Positions 19,796 to 29,978 of a stretch of 64,000 nt of DNA are shown here, in pieces. Made by a program: the position numbers and the translations under genes. The DNA comes from Comamonadaceae bacterium (GTDB taxonomy: Bacteria > Pseudomonadota > Gammaproteobacteria > Burkholderiales > Burkholderiaceae_C). Position 1 is the stretch's first letter, and every line of letters begins with the position of its first letter. The stretch spans positions 1 through 64,000 of the forward strand of contig CANJPU010000007.1 of NCBI GenBank assembly GCA_947476285.1, in the 5' to 3' direction. The notes beneath the pieces were generated by a model. It saw nothing but the letters and a program-made list of their open reading frames with translations, had not been told where the DNA came from and made no database searches.

Positions 19796-20596
19796 TCAGT
19801 GCCAGAAGCGCGCGCGTGAGCCTTGGGCGCTGGTCAGCAGCGCACCATGCGAGACGGCGCCGGGTGCGTGCACTGGATGCGAGAGAGGGTCTGCCTGGGC
19901 ACGCAGCGATTTGCCAATGGCAAAACTGAAACCGAAGTCAGAACACGCGCGAAGCTCTGTTGGCATCTTGAATGCCGATGCAACTTGGGCAATGCTGCCG
20001 TGGATGAGTGCGCACTCCTTGCCGCTCTTGGTTTGCAGCGTCGCCAGCGTGGCAAACCCCATGCGCCGATACAGTCGCGTCATTCCCTTGAGGCAGGAGG
20101 CATGCAGATGTTCGACATAGCCCAGATGGATCAATTCCCTCAGGGCCAGACCCATGCACTTGAACAGGGTGTCGGGATTGCGATGTTCAGGTGCCAAGAC
20201 CAAACGCCCGACCTCCAGGCTGTGCGGGCCAAACAGTTCTGGGTCGAGTACCTCGTCGCGCCAAAGGCGCTCTGTCAGCGTCACACCTCTGTCTGTGGGG
20301 ACGAAGCGAATCGTGGCGATGGGCTTCGATTCGAAGTAGATGGCATACACGAGTCCGATCTCATCCTTCAGGGCCTCTACCTCCGCGAGGCCAGGGTCGA
20401 GTTCGTACTCAGAGGCGCAGGCGCAGTGTTTGCGCAAGTCCATGATCTCGGCCCGGTCGGCCTCAGTTCTCAGGCGGCGAACCTTGAAACTCCGATCCGT
20501 ATCGTCCGCAGGCCGGGCGCGCTTGCCCATGTCCAATAGCGTGAAACTGGGTGGCGGAAGTTGTCGAGCAAAGCTGAGTTGACCATGAGAAAACAT
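19796..20596 (-). CDS. LuxI/FeeM-like acyl synthase, GNAT fold
   Basis: A 266-residue protein whose residues 40-200 look like the acyl-homoserine-lactone synthase / N-acyl amino acid synthase branch of GNAT enzymes. DEIGLVYAIYF (78-88) with an arginine-containing strand (IATIRFVP, R97) is followed by EVGRLVLAPEHRN (128-140), the E-x-x-R-L strand typical of LuxI and FeeM, and by LYRRMGF (175-181). Such enzymes join an acyl-ACP-derived fatty acyl group to an amino-acid-type acceptor; the product here cannot be predicted. The C-terminal 60 residues are unassigned. The ATG at 20596 lacks a clear ribosome-binding site; M23 (20530) is an alternative start. It sits 108 bases upstream of the hybrid kinase in the same direction. 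An ordinary acetyltransferase remains possible. Confidence 0.65.
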   Translation of the reverse strand: MFSHGQLSFARQLPPPSFTLLDMGKRARPADDTDRSFKVRRLRTEADRAEIMDLRKHCACASEYELDPGLAEVEALKDEIGLVYAIYFESKPIATIRFVPTDRGVTLTERLWRDEVLDPELFGPHSLEVGRLVLAPEHRNPDTLFKCMGLALRELIHLGYVEHLHASCLKGMTRLYRRMGFATLATLQTKSGKECALIHGSIAQVASAFKMPTELRACSDFGFSFAIGKSLRAQADPLSHPVHAPGAVSHGALLTSAQGSRARFWH

Positions 20597-20811
20597 GATG
20601 TGTGAACGCCTTTTCGAATGTGGAAGGTGAAGGGGTGTCGCAGGCTCGTGTATTTGGCAGTGTTTGGACTCGTACCGATGCCACTTCCGTGGAATCGGCC
20701 AAAAGAACTCACTTACGTGACAATTTCGCGATTCTAGTAGTCAATTCATTTGCAAGGAATAGCCTGCGCTGCCTTTCTGCAAGAAGTAACCAGCCTTGCT
20801 ACCATTGCCCA

Positions 20812-21324
20812 ATGCATCGCCGCGAGTTCCTCAGTCTTAGCCTGGCCGGCGTCAGCGCGTCGGCCATGGCCGATCATCGGCGAGTGCATTCCATCGACGA
20901 GGGCTTGCGCTGGCTGGATCAATTGGAGGCAGCCCCCGGGGTGCATACCACCGGCAAGTGGCCTCTGGCCGTTGTGCTGTCGCACCTCTCACAGTGCATC
21001 GAGATGAGCATGGACGGCTATCCCCAGCCAAAGCATGGCTTGTATCAGTCAACTGCTGGCACCGCCTTGTTCACCTATCTGATGTTGAAGGGGCGAATGG
21101 ATCACAACCTGGATGAGCCCATACCAGGCGCTTCGCCTGCGGACCCGAGCCAGGACTGGCGGAAAGTGGCCGAACGTTTGCGTCGGGCAATGGGCCGATT
21201 CATCTCCTTCAATGGCACGCTGATGCCACATTTCCAGTTCGGACCGCTGTCCAAGGCGGAATTCACGACGCTGCACCACTTGCACCTTGCCAACCACAGG
21301 CAAGAGATCGCGTTGGTGGGGTAA
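20812..21324 (+). CDS. DUF1569 family protein with export signal
   Basis: A 170-residue protein with a Tat-like N-terminus (MHRREFLSLSLAGVSASAMA, paired arginines followed by a hydrophobic stretch), so it is probably exported. The body (GKWPLAVVLSHLSQCIEMSM, and the C-terminal LHHLHLANHRQEIAL with several histidines) fits the DUF1569 group of DinB-like four-helix proteins, which usually bind a metal through histidines. Function is unknown. The start is the ATG at 20812; earlier codons in the same frame show no family similarity. The 215 bases between it and the acyl synthase are relatively AT-rich and must hold both divergent promoters, though none is clear. Confidence 0.75.
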   Translation: MHRREFLSLSLAGVSASAMADHRRVHSIDEGLRWLDQLEAAPGVHTTGKWPLAVVLSHLSQCIEMSMDGYPQPKHGLYQSTAGTALFTYLMLKGRMDHNLDEPIPGASPADPSQDWRKVAERLRRAMGRFISFNGTLMPHFQFGPLSKAEFTTLHHLHLANHRQEIALVG

Positions 21325-21345
21325 GCGCCCCACCTGTCGGTGCCA

Positions 21346-22587
21346 TCAGAACAAATCCAGCGTTGCTTCGTCAGATGACTGTCTGACGTCTGCATGGGTG
21401 ACCTTTGAGCTGGGCCCGAGCGATTGGGCGTTCGCCTCGGGCGAACCCGCCTTGGCAAGTTTGCTGACCCGGACTCCCAGTAGCCGAAGACGCTGGCCAA
21501 GGTCCACCCGCTTGAGGCATTGACCCGCCGCCTTGCGAATAGTGGGGCCGTCTGCGGTGTAGTGGTTCAGGGTCAGGTCGCGCGTGGCGATTCTGAAATC
21601 GTCGTAGCGCAGCTTGACGCCTATTGTCTTGCCGACATAGCCTTTGCGCTGGAGGTCTGCGGCCACTTGCTGGCACAGCCGGGTGAAGATGGTACCGAGT
21701 TCGGCCTTGTCGCGCACCGCGTGAAGATCGTGCTCAAAGGTGGTTTCGCGGCTCATGGAGACTGGCTCGCTTTCAGTGACCACGGGCCTGTCGTCACGGC
21801 CCCAGGCTGCCTCGTGCATCCACGCGCCGTAAGACTTTCCGAAATGTTCAATCATCCACTGCAGCTCCTGCGCCGCGATGTCGCCTATGGTGTGCAGGTT
21901 GAGCTTGGCGAGCTTGATCTCGGCTTTGGGGCCAATGCCATTGATCTTGCGCGCGGCCAGCGGCCAGATCTTCAGTTGCAGGTCCTCAGGGTAAAGCACC
22001 GTGATGCCGTTGGGCTTGTTGAACTCGCTGGCCATCTTTGCGATGAGCTTGTTGGGCGCAACGCCGATCGAGCAGGTCAGTGCGGTTCTTTCGAAAACCG
22101 TGCGTTGGATCAGGCGCGCCAGGGAGCGGCCGCCGTCGCGCTGTCCGCCTGGCACATCGGTGAAATCGATGTACACCTCGTCCACACCACGGTCTTCCAC
22201 GAGCGGGGCGATTTCTCGGATGGTGCTCTTGAACAAGCGCGAATACCTGCGCACCTCCTCAAAGTCCACCGGCAACACGATGGCCTGCGGGCACAGTTTG
22301 GCTGCCTTCATCATGCCCATGGCCGACCCCACGCCGAACTGCCGTGCCGCGTAGGTGGCGGTGGTGATCACGCCGCGGCCGACATAGTCCTTGAGCAAGG
22401 GAAAGGCCGACGCCGGGATCTGCGACGCAGGAACATCTGAATATTGCTCGCGCAGCCAGTCATCCACCTTGCGCCGGCCGCCCCCGATGACCACCGGCAG
22501 GCCCTTGAGCTGTGGGTAGCGCAGCAACTCGACCGACGCGAAGAACGCGTCCATGTCAAGGTGAGCGATGCGGCGCAGGGTGCTCAT
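21346..22587 (-). CDS. dinB: DNA polymerase IV (Y family)
   Basis: Translesion DNA polymerase. The 413-residue protein has the catalytic IAHLDMDAFFASVE (D11, D13) near the N-terminus, GVDEVYIDFTDV with the third acidic residue, CSIGVAPNKLIAKMASEFNK, and helix-hairpin-helix KINGIGPKAEIKL. The C-terminal ATLDLF is a good sliding-clamp-binding motif. It starts 21 bases after the lldD stop, so it is probably the last gene of an argH-lldD-dinB transcript. No CTGT-N8-ACAG LexA box is present immediately upstream. Confidence 0.95.
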   Translation of the reverse strand: MSTLRRIAHLDMDAFFASVELLRYPQLKGLPVVIGGGRRKVDDWLREQYSDVPASQIPASAFPLLKDYVGRGVITTATYAARQFGVGSAMGMMKAAKLCPQAIVLPVDFEEVRRYSRLFKSTIREIAPLVEDRGVDEVYIDFTDVPGGQRDGGRSLARLIQRTVFERTALTCSIGVAPNKLIAKMASEFNKPNGITVLYPEDLQLKIWPLAARKINGIGPKAEIKLAKLNLHTIGDIAAQELQWMIEHFGKSYGAWMHEAAWGRDDRPVVTESEPVSMSRETTFEHDLHAVRDKAELGTIFTRLCQQVAADLQRKGYVGKTIGVKLRYDDFRIATRDLTLNHYTADGPTIRKAAGQCLKRVDLGQRLRLLGVRVSKLAKAGSPEANAQSLGPSSKVTHADVRQSSDEATLDLF

Positions 22588-22608
22588 GGCCCTGATTTTG
22601 AGGCACGC

Positions 22609-23757
22609 TCAGTAAGTGCCGGGTAGCAGGATGGACTTGTCGACTTTATTGATGTCGGTGTGGCCGCAAAAGGCCATGGAAAGATCCAGCTCGTTGCGGA
22701 TGATCCGCAGCGCGTGTTCAACGCCTTCTTGTCCCATTGCGCCCAGGCCATAGAGCATGGCCCGGCCGATGTAAGTGCCGCGCGCGCCCAGGGCCATGGC
22801 CTTGAGCACGTCCTGGCCGGATCGGATGCCTCCATCCATATGGACTTCGATCTTGCTGCCCACGGCATCCACTACCTTGGGCAGCGCGCGGATGGAAGAC
22901 TCGGCGCCATCTAGCTGGCGGCCGCCATGGTTGGACACGATCAGTGCGTCCGCGCCGCTGTCAACCGCCATCTGTGCGTCCTGTGGGTCCTGAATGCCTT
23001 TGAGAATCAGCTTGCCGCCCCAGCACTTCTTGATCCACTCCACATCCTTCCATGACAGTGCGGGGTCGAACTGCTTGGATGTCCATTCGGACAGCGATCC
23101 GAGGTTGGTCACACCTTTGACATGGCCCACTATGTTGCCGAAACCATGGCGCTGTGTGCCCAACATACCCAGGCACCAGCGCGGCTTGGTCATCAGGTTC
23201 AGCAGGTTGGGTATGGTGAACTTGGGCGGTGCTGTCATGCCGTTCTTCAAATCCTTGTGGCGCTGGCCCAGGATTTGAAGATCCAGAGTCAGCATCAGCG
23301 CAGAGCAGCCCGCCGCCTTGGCGCGTTCGATCAGGCTCTCTATGAAGGCGCGATCTTTCATCACATAGAGCTGGAACCAGAATGGATGCCCACCCGTCTC
23401 CTTGGCCACGTCCTCGATGGAGCAGATGCTCATGGTGGACAAGGTGTAGGGAACGCCCAGCTTCTTTGCCGCCCGCGCCACGAGAATCTCTCCGTCGGCA
23501 TACTGCATGCCGGTCAACCCAGTGGGCGCGATCGCCACTGGCATGGCCACTTCTTGGCCGATCATGTGGGTGCGAAGGCTGCGGTTTTCCAGGTTTACAG
23601 CTACTCGCTGGCGAAACAACATGCTTTGGAAGTCGGCTTCGTTGGCGCGATAAGTGCTCTCGGTCCAGGAGCCGGCGTCGGCGTATTCGTAGAACATGCG
23701 CGGCACCCGCCGCTTGGCCATGATGCGTAAATCTTCGATATGGGTGATCACGGTCAT
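22609..23757 (-). CDS. lldD: FMN-dependent L-lactate dehydrogenase-like
   Basis: A 382-residue TIM-barrel alpha-hydroxy-acid oxidising flavoprotein. It has the FMN-binding PVAIAPTGLTGMQYADGE, the catalytic histidine in SNHGGRQLDG, and VHMDGGIRSGQDVLKAMALG for phosphate binding. Length and order match LldD, which oxidises L-lactate to pyruvate and feeds electrons to quinones. Mandelate or glycolate oxidation by relatives cannot be excluded from sequence alone. It lies 23 bases after argH and 21 before dinB on the same strand, and a GAAAGAGA ribosome-binding site precedes its ATG. Confidence 0.85.
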   Translation of the reverse strand: MTVITHIEDLRIMAKRRVPRMFYEYADAGSWTESTYRANEADFQSMLFRQRVAVNLENRSLRTHMIGQEVAMPVAIAPTGLTGMQYADGEILVARAAKKLGVPYTLSTMSICSIEDVAKETGGHPFWFQLYVMKDRAFIESLIERAKAAGCSALMLTLDLQILGQRHKDLKNGMTAPPKFTIPNLLNLMTKPRWCLGMLGTQRHGFGNIVGHVKGVTNLGSLSEWTSKQFDPALSWKDVEWIKKCWGGKLILKGIQDPQDAQMAVDSGADALIVSNHGGRQLDGAESSIRALPKVVDAVGSKIEVHMDGGIRSGQDVLKAMALGARGTYIGRAMLYGLGAMGQEGVEHALRIIRNELDLSMAFCGHTDINKVDKSILLPGTY

Positions 23758-23780
23758 GGCTTGTCTCTTTCTTCTTTGGT

Positions 23781-25187
23781 TTAACCTAGGTTTAACCCAG
23801 CCAGTCGCGCGCGATGCCTGGCAATCTGCGCGCGCACCTGCGACGGCGCAGTGCCACCCAACACATTGCGTGCGTTGAGTGAGCCGCGCAGAGACAACAG
23901 GTCATACACGTCTTTTTCAATTGCCGGGTTGAACTGCTGCAGCACGGCAAGGGGAAGTTCCGACAGGTCGACCTTATGCGAAATCGCTGCCTTCACCGCA
24001 CGGGCTACGGTTTCGTGTGCATCGCGAAACGGCAGTCCCTTCTTCACCAGGTAGTCGGCCAGGTCGGTGGCGGTGGCGTAGCCTCTGAGCGCCGCCTGCT
24101 CCATTGCCTCTGGCATGACCGTGATGCCGCTCATCATGTCCGCGAAGATGCGCAGTGTGTCCTTCAAGGTGTCCACCGTGTCGAACAGTGGCTCCTTGTC
24201 TTCCTGATTGTCTTTGTTGTAGGCCAGGGGTTGGCCTTTCATCAAAGTGAGCAAGCCCATGAGGTGGCCGACCACGCGGCCGGTCTTGCCGCGTGCGAGT
24301 TCGGGTACATCCGGGTTCTTCTTCTGCGGCATGATGGAAGAGCCGGTGGTGAAGCGGTCGGCGATCTGGATGAAGCCAAAATTCTGGTTTGTCCACAGCA
24401 CCAGCTCCTCGGACAGGCGGCTGATGTGAACCATTGCCAGCGAAGCGGCTGCGGTGAATTCGATGGCGAAATCGCGGTCACTCACCGCATCGAGCGAGTT
24501 CTGGCAAACCCCGTCCATGCGCAGCTTGCGCGCCACCCGTTCGCGGTCGAGCCGATAGCTGGTGCCGGCCAGGGCCGCCGCGCCCAGCGGAAGCTGATTG
24601 ACCCGCACGCGCACCTCGCCCATTCGCTCGGCGTCACGGCTGAACATCTCCACGTAGGCGAGCATGTGGTGGCCAAAGCTTACCGGCTGCGCGACCTGCA
24701 TGTGGGTAAAGCCCGGCATGATCGTCTCGGTGTGTTTCTGGGCGATCTCCAGCATGGCTCTTTGCAGGTCGCACAGCAGCGCGGACACCAAGTCGATCTC
24801 ATCGCGCAGCCACAGCCGGATGTCTGTGGTCACCTGGTCGTTGCGGCTGCGCCCGGTGTGCAGGCGCTTGCCGGCATCGCCCGCCAGTTGCGTCAGGCGC
24901 GCCTCGATGTTGAGGTGCACGTCTTCCAGGTCGAGTTTCCAGTCGAACAGGCCTGATTCAATTTCCTGGGTGATCTGCGCCATGCCCTTTTCAATGGCTG
25001 CCAAGTCCTGTGAGCTGATGATGCCTTGCGCGGACAACATTTCGGCATGGGCCAGCGATCCTTGTATATCAGCCTGCCACAGGCGTTTGTCGAAGGAAAT
25101 ACTGGCTGTGTAACGCTTGACCAGCTCGCTCACTGGCTCGGAGAACAGTGCGGACCATGCCTGGGATTTCTTGTCGAGTTGGTTCAT
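23781..25187 (-). CDS. argH: Argininosuccinate lyase
   Basis: Last enzyme of arginine synthesis, splitting argininosuccinate to arginine and fumarate. The 468-residue protein contains the superfamily signature [25 protein letters not shown] and AGTSYRLDR, and is of standard length. An 11-bp tandem repeat (GGTTTAACCTA/GGTTTAACCCA) at 23778-23799 spans the last codons and the stop. It is divergent from algZ; argH next to algZ/algR is also seen in Pseudomonas. Confidence 0.97.
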   Translation of the reverse strand: MNQLDKKSQAWSALFSEPVSELVKRYTASISFDKRLWQADIQGSLAHAEMLSAQGIISSQDLAAIEKGMAQITQEIESGLFDWKLDLEDVHLNIEARLTQLAGDAGKRLHTGRSRNDQVTTDIRLWLRDEIDLVSALLCDLQRAMLEIAQKHTETIMPGFTHMQVAQPVSFGHHMLAYVEMFSRDAERMGEVRVRVNQLPLGAAALAGTSYRLDRERVARKLRMDGVCQNSLDAVSDRDFAIEFTAAASLAMVHISRLSEELVLWTNQNFGFIQIADRFTTGSSIMPQKKNPDVPELARGKTGRVVGHLMGLLTLMKGQPLAYNKDNQEDKEPLFDTVDTLKDTLRIFADMMSGITVMPEAMEQAALRGYATATDLADYLVKKGLPFRDAHETVARAVKAAISHKVDLSELPLAVLQQFNPAIEKDVYDLLSLRGSLNARNVLGGTAPSQVRAQIARHRARLAGLNLG

Positions 25188-25276
25188 AAAAAAGCAGTGA
25201 GGGCGTGCATACTGGTTCGCCCAAGTGTGAAGGGTTCAAGGATCACCAATAATCGGGCCCAAGGCAACCGTTCTTG

Positions 25277-26290
25277 ATGAAAGATTCCCAAATTTTATCG
25301 GCCTTCCAGGATGCGACCGTGCCAGCCCCTCGCTTGGCCCGGGCGCTGCTGTTCGACGCCTGCCATGTGGGCGTGATCCTTCGCGCTGTGCTTTTCGTCG
25401 AAATCGTCATGGCAGTGGGCGCCATGTTCGGCGCCGTCAACCCGGCCGGCTGGCTGATTCAAACTTCCTTGCTCAGTGCTGCAGCCTTGCCCGCCACCTT
25501 GGGCTGGCTGATTGTGGCTTGCAGCCTCAAGAAGCTGCTGGCGCGCCTGGCGCCGCTGCTGCAGCAGGTATGCGGCGTTGCGCTGGGGGCCCTGGCCGGT
25601 GTCTATGGTTGTGCCTTGCTGGCATGGATTGGGCTCGCCGGGCCCACTCCCTGGGTGGCCTCGGCCTTTGCCGGCGCGCTGCTGTCGGCGGCGCTGGTCG
25701 CCGCGCTGGTGCTGCGCGCCAAGGGACGCATGCCCGCTGATACTGCGGCCCGCCTGTCCGAGCTGCAGGCGCGCATTCGACCGCACTTTCTATTCAACAC
25801 TCTGAACAGCGCGATCGCGCTGGTACGCGAGGATCCGGCGCGTGCCGAAGCCCTTCTCGAAGACTTGAGCGACCTGTTTCGCCATGCGCTGGTCGATCAG
25901 GGTGAATCGGTAACGCTGGCGCGCCGGTATCTGGACATCGAGCAAGTGCGCTTTGGCGATCGGCTGCGTGTGGAGTGGGCGCTGGATGAGGCCGCGGGAA
26001 GCGCGCGCGTGCCGCCGCTGGTGTTGCAGCCACTGGTGGAAAACGCGGTCAAGCACGGCGTGGAGCCCAGCAGTGCAGGTGCGCAAGTGAGAATCAGCAC
26101 CCAGCGGCGCAGCAGCACGGTCGTCATTCGGGTTACCAATACTGTGCCGGCGGGCCAGGGTCAGCGCGGTCTGGGCGTGGCGCAGGACAATGTGCGCGAG
26201 CGATTACGCCTCTTGCATGATGTGAGCGGTCAGTTCCAGGCGCAGCTCAAAGATGGTGTGTACCAAGTGCGGCTGGAGGTGCCCGTATGA
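25277..26290 (+). CDS. algZ: LytS/AlgZ-type sensor histidine kinase
   Basis: A 337-residue membrane kinase. Residues 20-150 hold about four hydrophobic helices (AVLFVEIVMAVGAMFGA, SAFAGALLSAALVAALVL). The kinase half is the His_kinase/LytS type: the phospho-accepting histidine lies in RIRPHFLFNTLNSA, followed by LQPLVENAVKHG (N box) and GLGVAQDNVRERL (G box). ATG 25277 is chosen over an adjacent TTG. The stop overlaps the algR start as ATGA. With argH upstream and hemCD downstream this is the argH-fimS-algR-hemCD order of Pseudomonas, so AlgZ/FimS is the best name. Confidence 0.9.
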   Translation: MKDSQILSAFQDATVPAPRLARALLFDACHVGVILRAVLFVEIVMAVGAMFGAVNPAGWLIQTSLLSAAALPATLGWLIVACSLKKLLARLAPLLQQVCGVALGALAGVYGCALLAWIGLAGPTPWVASAFAGALLSAALVAALVLRAKGRMPADTAARLSELQARIRPHFLFNTLNSAIALVREDPARAEALLEDLSDLFRHALVDQGESVTLARRYLDIEQVRFGDRLRVEWALDEAAGSARVPPLVLQPLVENAVKHGVEPSSAGAQVRISTQRRSSTVVIRVTNTVPAGQGQRGLGVAQDNVRERLRLLHDVSGQFQAQLKDGVYQVRLEVPV

Positions 26291-27030
26291 GTTTGCTGCA
26301 GCTTATGGTGGTGGACGACGAAGCGCTCGCGCGTTCTCGGCTTCGCACGCTGTTGGCTCAGTGCGTCCATCCGGCTGCGGCGGTGGGCGGTGAAGCGGCC
26401 AATGCGGTGCAGGCCATGGAGTTGCTGCGCCGCCAGCACTTCGACGCCATCTTGCTGGACGTCCACATGCCCGGCGCCGATGGATTGGCGCTGGCCGGTG
26501 CCATGCGAAGTCTGCCCGAGCCCCCTGTGATTGTCTTTGTCACCGCGCATGCGGAGCATGCGGTCAAGGCCTTTGAGCTGGAAGCGGTGGATTACCTGAC
26601 CAAGCCGGTGCGACTGGAGCGGCTGCAGACGGCATTGCAGAAGGTCGAGCGCATTGCGCGGGCCGCACAAGCTGAGCAGTCGCACAGCACCGACGACATC
26701 CTGCTAATTCAGGACCGCGGTCGCACCGAGCGCGTGCCCTTATCGGAGGTGCTGTACTTCAAGGCTGAACTCAAGTACATCACCGTGCGCACCGCCGCCC
26801 GAAGCTACATTCTTGAAGCGTCGCTGAGCGATCTGGAAGAGCGCCATGCCGCGCATTTCTTGCGTGTTCACCGCAATGCGCTGGTGGCGCGGCGCGCACT
26901 GCGTGCACTTGAAAAACACATCGATCCGATCGAAGGCGAAGGCTGGGCGGTGCGACTCAATGGGCTGGACGAGTTGCTGGCCGTCTCGCGCAGGCAGCTC
27001 ACAGCGGTGCGTGACGCCCTGGCTGGTTGA
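26287..27030 (+). CDS. algR: LytTR response regulator AlgR
   Basis: A 247-residue DNA-binding response regulator. The receiver domain has VVDDE near the N-terminus, phospho-acceptor D58 in ILLDVHMPG and the lysine of DYLTKPV. A LytTR DNA-binding domain fills about residues 140-245 (VLYFKAELKYITVRT, FLRVHRNALVA). In Pseudomonas AlgR controls alginate, type IV pili and virulence genes; targets here are unknown. It is translationally coupled to the kinase by a four-base overlap and is convergent with ppc. Confidence 0.92.
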   Translation: MSLLQLMVVDDEALARSRLRTLLAQCVHPAAAVGGEAANAVQAMELLRRQHFDAILLDVHMPGADGLALAGAMRSLPEPPVIVFVTAHAEHAVKAFELEAVDYLTKPVRLERLQTALQKVERIARAAQAEQSHSTDDILLIQDRGRTERVPLSEVLYFKAELKYITVRTAARSYILEASLSDLEERHAAHFLRVHRNALVARRALRALEKHIDPIEGEGWAVRLNGLDELLAVSRRQLTAVRDALAG

Positions 27031-27058
27031 AGCCCACCGCCGGCCTGCCTGCTGAGCA

Positions 27059-29887
27059 TCAGCCTGTATTGCGCAGCGCCGCCGCGATGCCGTTGATGGA
27101 GATGTGAATGCCGCGCCGCGCCCGGTCGTCGAGCTTGCCCTCACGGTGGCGCCGAACCAACTCCACCTGAAGGTGATGCAGCGGATCGATGTAGGGAAAG
27201 CGGTGGCGAATCGATCTCTGCAAGGCGGGGTTGGCCGCCAGTCGGCTGCGCTCGCCTGTGATCAGGTGCAGGGCTTCGGCAGTGCGGTGCCATTCGGCCT
27301 CGATGATTGCAAAGATGCGCTTGCGCAGCCGCGCGTCGCTCACGAGTTCCGCATAGCGCGATGCCAGTGCCAGGTCGCTCTTGGCCAACACCATGTCCAT
27401 GTTGGACAACAGGGCGCGAAAAAATGGCCATTGCCGGTACATCTTCTGCAGCAGCGCCGTGGCCTCGCGTTTGTTGCGAGCCCCGCCCGCATGAACAAAG
27501 CTGTCCACCGCGCTGCCAAATCCGTACCAGCCCGGCAATGTCAGGCGGCACTGGCCCCAACTGAAACTCCAGGGGATGGCTCGCAGGTCTTCGATGCGTT
27601 GGGTCGCCTTGCGCGATGCCGGGTGCGAACCGATGTTGAGCTCGGTGATCTCGCGAATCGGCGTGGAGCCGTAAAAATATTCGGTGAAACCGGCGGTCTC
27701 GTAAATCAGCGCGCGGTAGGCAGCCTTGCTTGCCTGAGACAGCGTCTCGGCTGCCGCGAGGAAGGCTTTGGCTGCGGGCTTGGTGGGCTGCAGCAGCGTG
27801 GCCTCCAGCGTCGCGGCGACCAGGGTCTCCAGATTGCGCCGGCCGATTTCAGGGTTGGCGTATTTCGAACCGATGACTTCACCTTGCTCAGTCAGTCTGA
27901 TCTGGCCTCGCACCGTGCCCGGCGGCTGCGCCAGGATGGCTTGGTAGCTCGGTCCGCCGCCGCGGCCCACGGTACCGCCCCGGCCGTGAAAGAGGCGCAA
28001 CTGGATGTTGTGCGAATTGGCCAGCCGGTCGAACAGATCCACCATCGCGATCTCGGCCCGGTACAACTCCCAGTTGCTGGTAAATATGCCGCCGTCCTTG
28101 TTGCTGTCGCTGTAGCCGAGCATGATTTCCTGCTCGCCGTATTGCCCGGCACCGCCACGCTGCACCATGCTGGCGATGCCAGGCAGGGCGTAGAACTCGC
28201 GCATGATCGGCGCGGCATTGCGAAGGTCTTCTATGGTTTCAAAGAGCGGCACCACGATCAGGTCTGCACTGGCCTTGTCGTCCAGCGTGCCCATCATCAG
28301 GCCGGCCTCCTTTTGGAGTAGCAGCACCTCCAGCAAGTCGCTGGCCGCTTGCGCGTGGCTGATGATGTAGTGGCGAATCGCCTGCGCGCCGAAGCGTTCG
28401 CGCAGTTGCCTTGCCGTCTGGAAGATGGCCAGCTCGGAGCGAGTGTGTTCGCTGTACTGCGCACCCGTCACTCTCAGCGGCCGTGCATCGCAGAGCAGCC
28501 TGACCAGCAGGGCTGTGCGTGCCGCTTCCGGCAGGCGCGCGTAGTGCGGCTCAATGCGCGCGCTTGCCAGCAGCTCGGCGATCACTGATTCGTGCTTGTC
28601 TGAGCTTTGTCGCAGGTCCACCGTTGCCAGGTGAAATCCGAACACTTCCACTGCCCTGATGAGCGGGTGCAGCCGCTGCATGACCAGCGCCGCGCCATGG
28701 TGCGATAGCAATGAGTCGCGGATGGTTTGCAGATCGGCCAGAAATTGCTCAGCCTGCAGGTAGGCGTTCTGAGGCGGCAGCGCGTGCCGCGCGGCGTCGC
28801 CGCCGGTGAATTCCTTGAGTGTGCCCGCAAGGCGCGCATACATGCCTGCGAGCGCCCTGCGATACGGTTCATCCAGGCGATGTTCGCTGGCGTCGGGCGA
28901 GCTGTCGGCCAGTGCCTGCATGGATGGCGTGAGATCGACCAGAAGCGCAGACAGAGACAGCTCACCACCCAGAAAATGCACCTCGGTCAGATAGTGGCGC
29001 AGCACCACCTCGCATTGGCGGCGCAAGGCGTATTCCAGCGTCTGCGCGTTGACATTCGGGTTGCCATCGCGGTCGCCGCCTATCCATTGGCCCATGCGCA
29101 GAAAGCTGGCCACCGGATGCGTCCCCAGATCTCTCTCCAGGTCGGCGTAGATCTTGGGAATTTCGCGCAGGAATGTCGCTTCGTAATAGCTCAAGGCGTT
29201 TTCGATCTCGTCTGCCACGGTCAATGTCGTAAAGCGCAGCAGGCGGGTCTGCCAAAGCTGCAGCACCCGGGCGCGGATCTGTGCCTCGTTGCCAGACAGC
29301 TCGCGCGGGGCCAGTGCATCCTTTGGCAGTGCGCGGGCTTTGATCTCGTCGCGCTCGGTCAACAACCTGGCGATGTCCCGCTCGGCGTCCAGAATGCTCT
29401 TGCGCTGCACTTCCGTGGGGTGGGCGGTGAGCACCGGAGATACATGGCTGTACGCCAGCGTCTGCGACACGGTCTTGGCCGAGATGCCGGCCCAGCGAAG
29501 CCGTGCCAGCGCCACCTCGATGCTGCCCTCCTGTGTGTCGCCGGCGCGCTCGTGAATGGCGCGCCGACGGATGTGGTGGCGGTCTTCCGCCAGATTGGCC
29601 AGGTGACTGAAGTAGGTGAAGGCGCGGATCACGCTGACGGTTTGGTCGCCTGAAAGCGACTTGAGCAAGCTCTTGAGGGCCTTGTCGGCCTCATGGTCTG
29701 CATCACGCCGAAACGCCACCGATAGTTTGCGGATGCGCTCCACCAGCTCGAAGGCATCCACGCCTTCTTGTTCGCGTATCACATCCCCCAGAATGCGGCC
29801 CAGCAGCCGGATGTCTTCGACCAGGGGGCGTTCATTGTCGCGAGCCCTGCGCGTGGGCGATGCGGGCGCGGGCGAATTGGCTGGCAT
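27059..29887 (-). CDS. ppc: Phosphoenolpyruvate carboxylase
   Basis: Carboxylates phosphoenolpyruvate to oxaloacetate to refill the TCA cycle. The 942-residue protein contains [13 protein letters not shown] with the catalytic histidine, [30 protein letters not shown] and the terminal ALRNTG, all expected of full-length bacterial enzymes. The ATG at 29887 ([18 protein letters not shown]) has GAGGA upstream; an ATG 30 bases earlier is less supported. The gene runs opposite to algR and hemC and separates them, whereas in Pseudomonas algR and hemC are neighbours. Confidence 0.97.
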   Translation of the reverse strand: MPANSPAPASPTRRARDNERPLVEDIRLLGRILGDVIREQEGVDAFELVERIRKLSVAFRRDADHEADKALKSLLKSLSGDQTVSVIRAFTYFSHLANLAEDRHHIRRRAIHERAGDTQEGSIEVALARLRWAGISAKTVSQTLAYSHVSPVLTAHPTEVQRKSILDAERDIARLLTERDEIKARALPKDALAPRELSGNEAQIRARVLQLWQTRLLRFTTLTVADEIENALSYYEATFLREIPKIYADLERDLGTHPVASFLRMGQWIGGDRDGNPNVNAQTLEYALRRQCEVVLRHYLTEVHFLGGELSLSALLVDLTPSMQALADSSPDASEHRLDEPYRRALAGMYARLAGTLKEFTGGDAARHALPPQNAYLQAEQFLADLQTIRDSLLSHHGAALVMQRLHPLIRAVEVFGFHLATVDLRQSSDKHESVIAELLASARIEPHYARLPEAARTALLVRLLCDARPLRVTGAQYSEHTRSELAIFQTARQLRERFGAQAIRHYIISHAQAASDLLEVLLLQKEAGLMMGTLDDKASADLIVVPLFETIEDLRNAAPIMREFYALPGIASMVQRGGAGQYGEQEIMLGYSDSNKDGGIFTSNWELYRAEIAMVDLFDRLANSHNIQLRLFHGRGGTVGRGGGPSYQAILAQPPGTVRGQIRLTEQGEVIGSKYANPEIGRRNLETLVAATLEATLLQPTKPAAKAFLAAAETLSQASKAAYRALIYETAGFTEYFYGSTPIREITELNIGSHPASRKATQRIEDLRAIPWSFSWGQCRLTLPGWYGFGSAVDSFVHAGGARNKREATALLQKMYRQWPFFRALLSNMDMVLAKSDLALASRYAELVSDARLRKRIFAIIEAEWHRTAEALHLITGERSRLAANPALQRSIRHRFPYIDPLHHLQVELVRRHREGKLDDRARRGIHISINGIAAALRNTG

Positions 29888-29978
29888 GGTGGAATCCTCA
29901 CTGAGCTTTGGCCTCATGAATGGCAGCGTGCATGCTAGCATCGAGAATTCGTCTGCGCATTGGGAACAGGGTGAGACT

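Noticed and set aside
29916-29978. Upstream ATG for hemC
   Set aside because: It would add 21 residues unlike the family; the TTG at 29979 has a good ribosome-binding site and gives the expected N-terminus.
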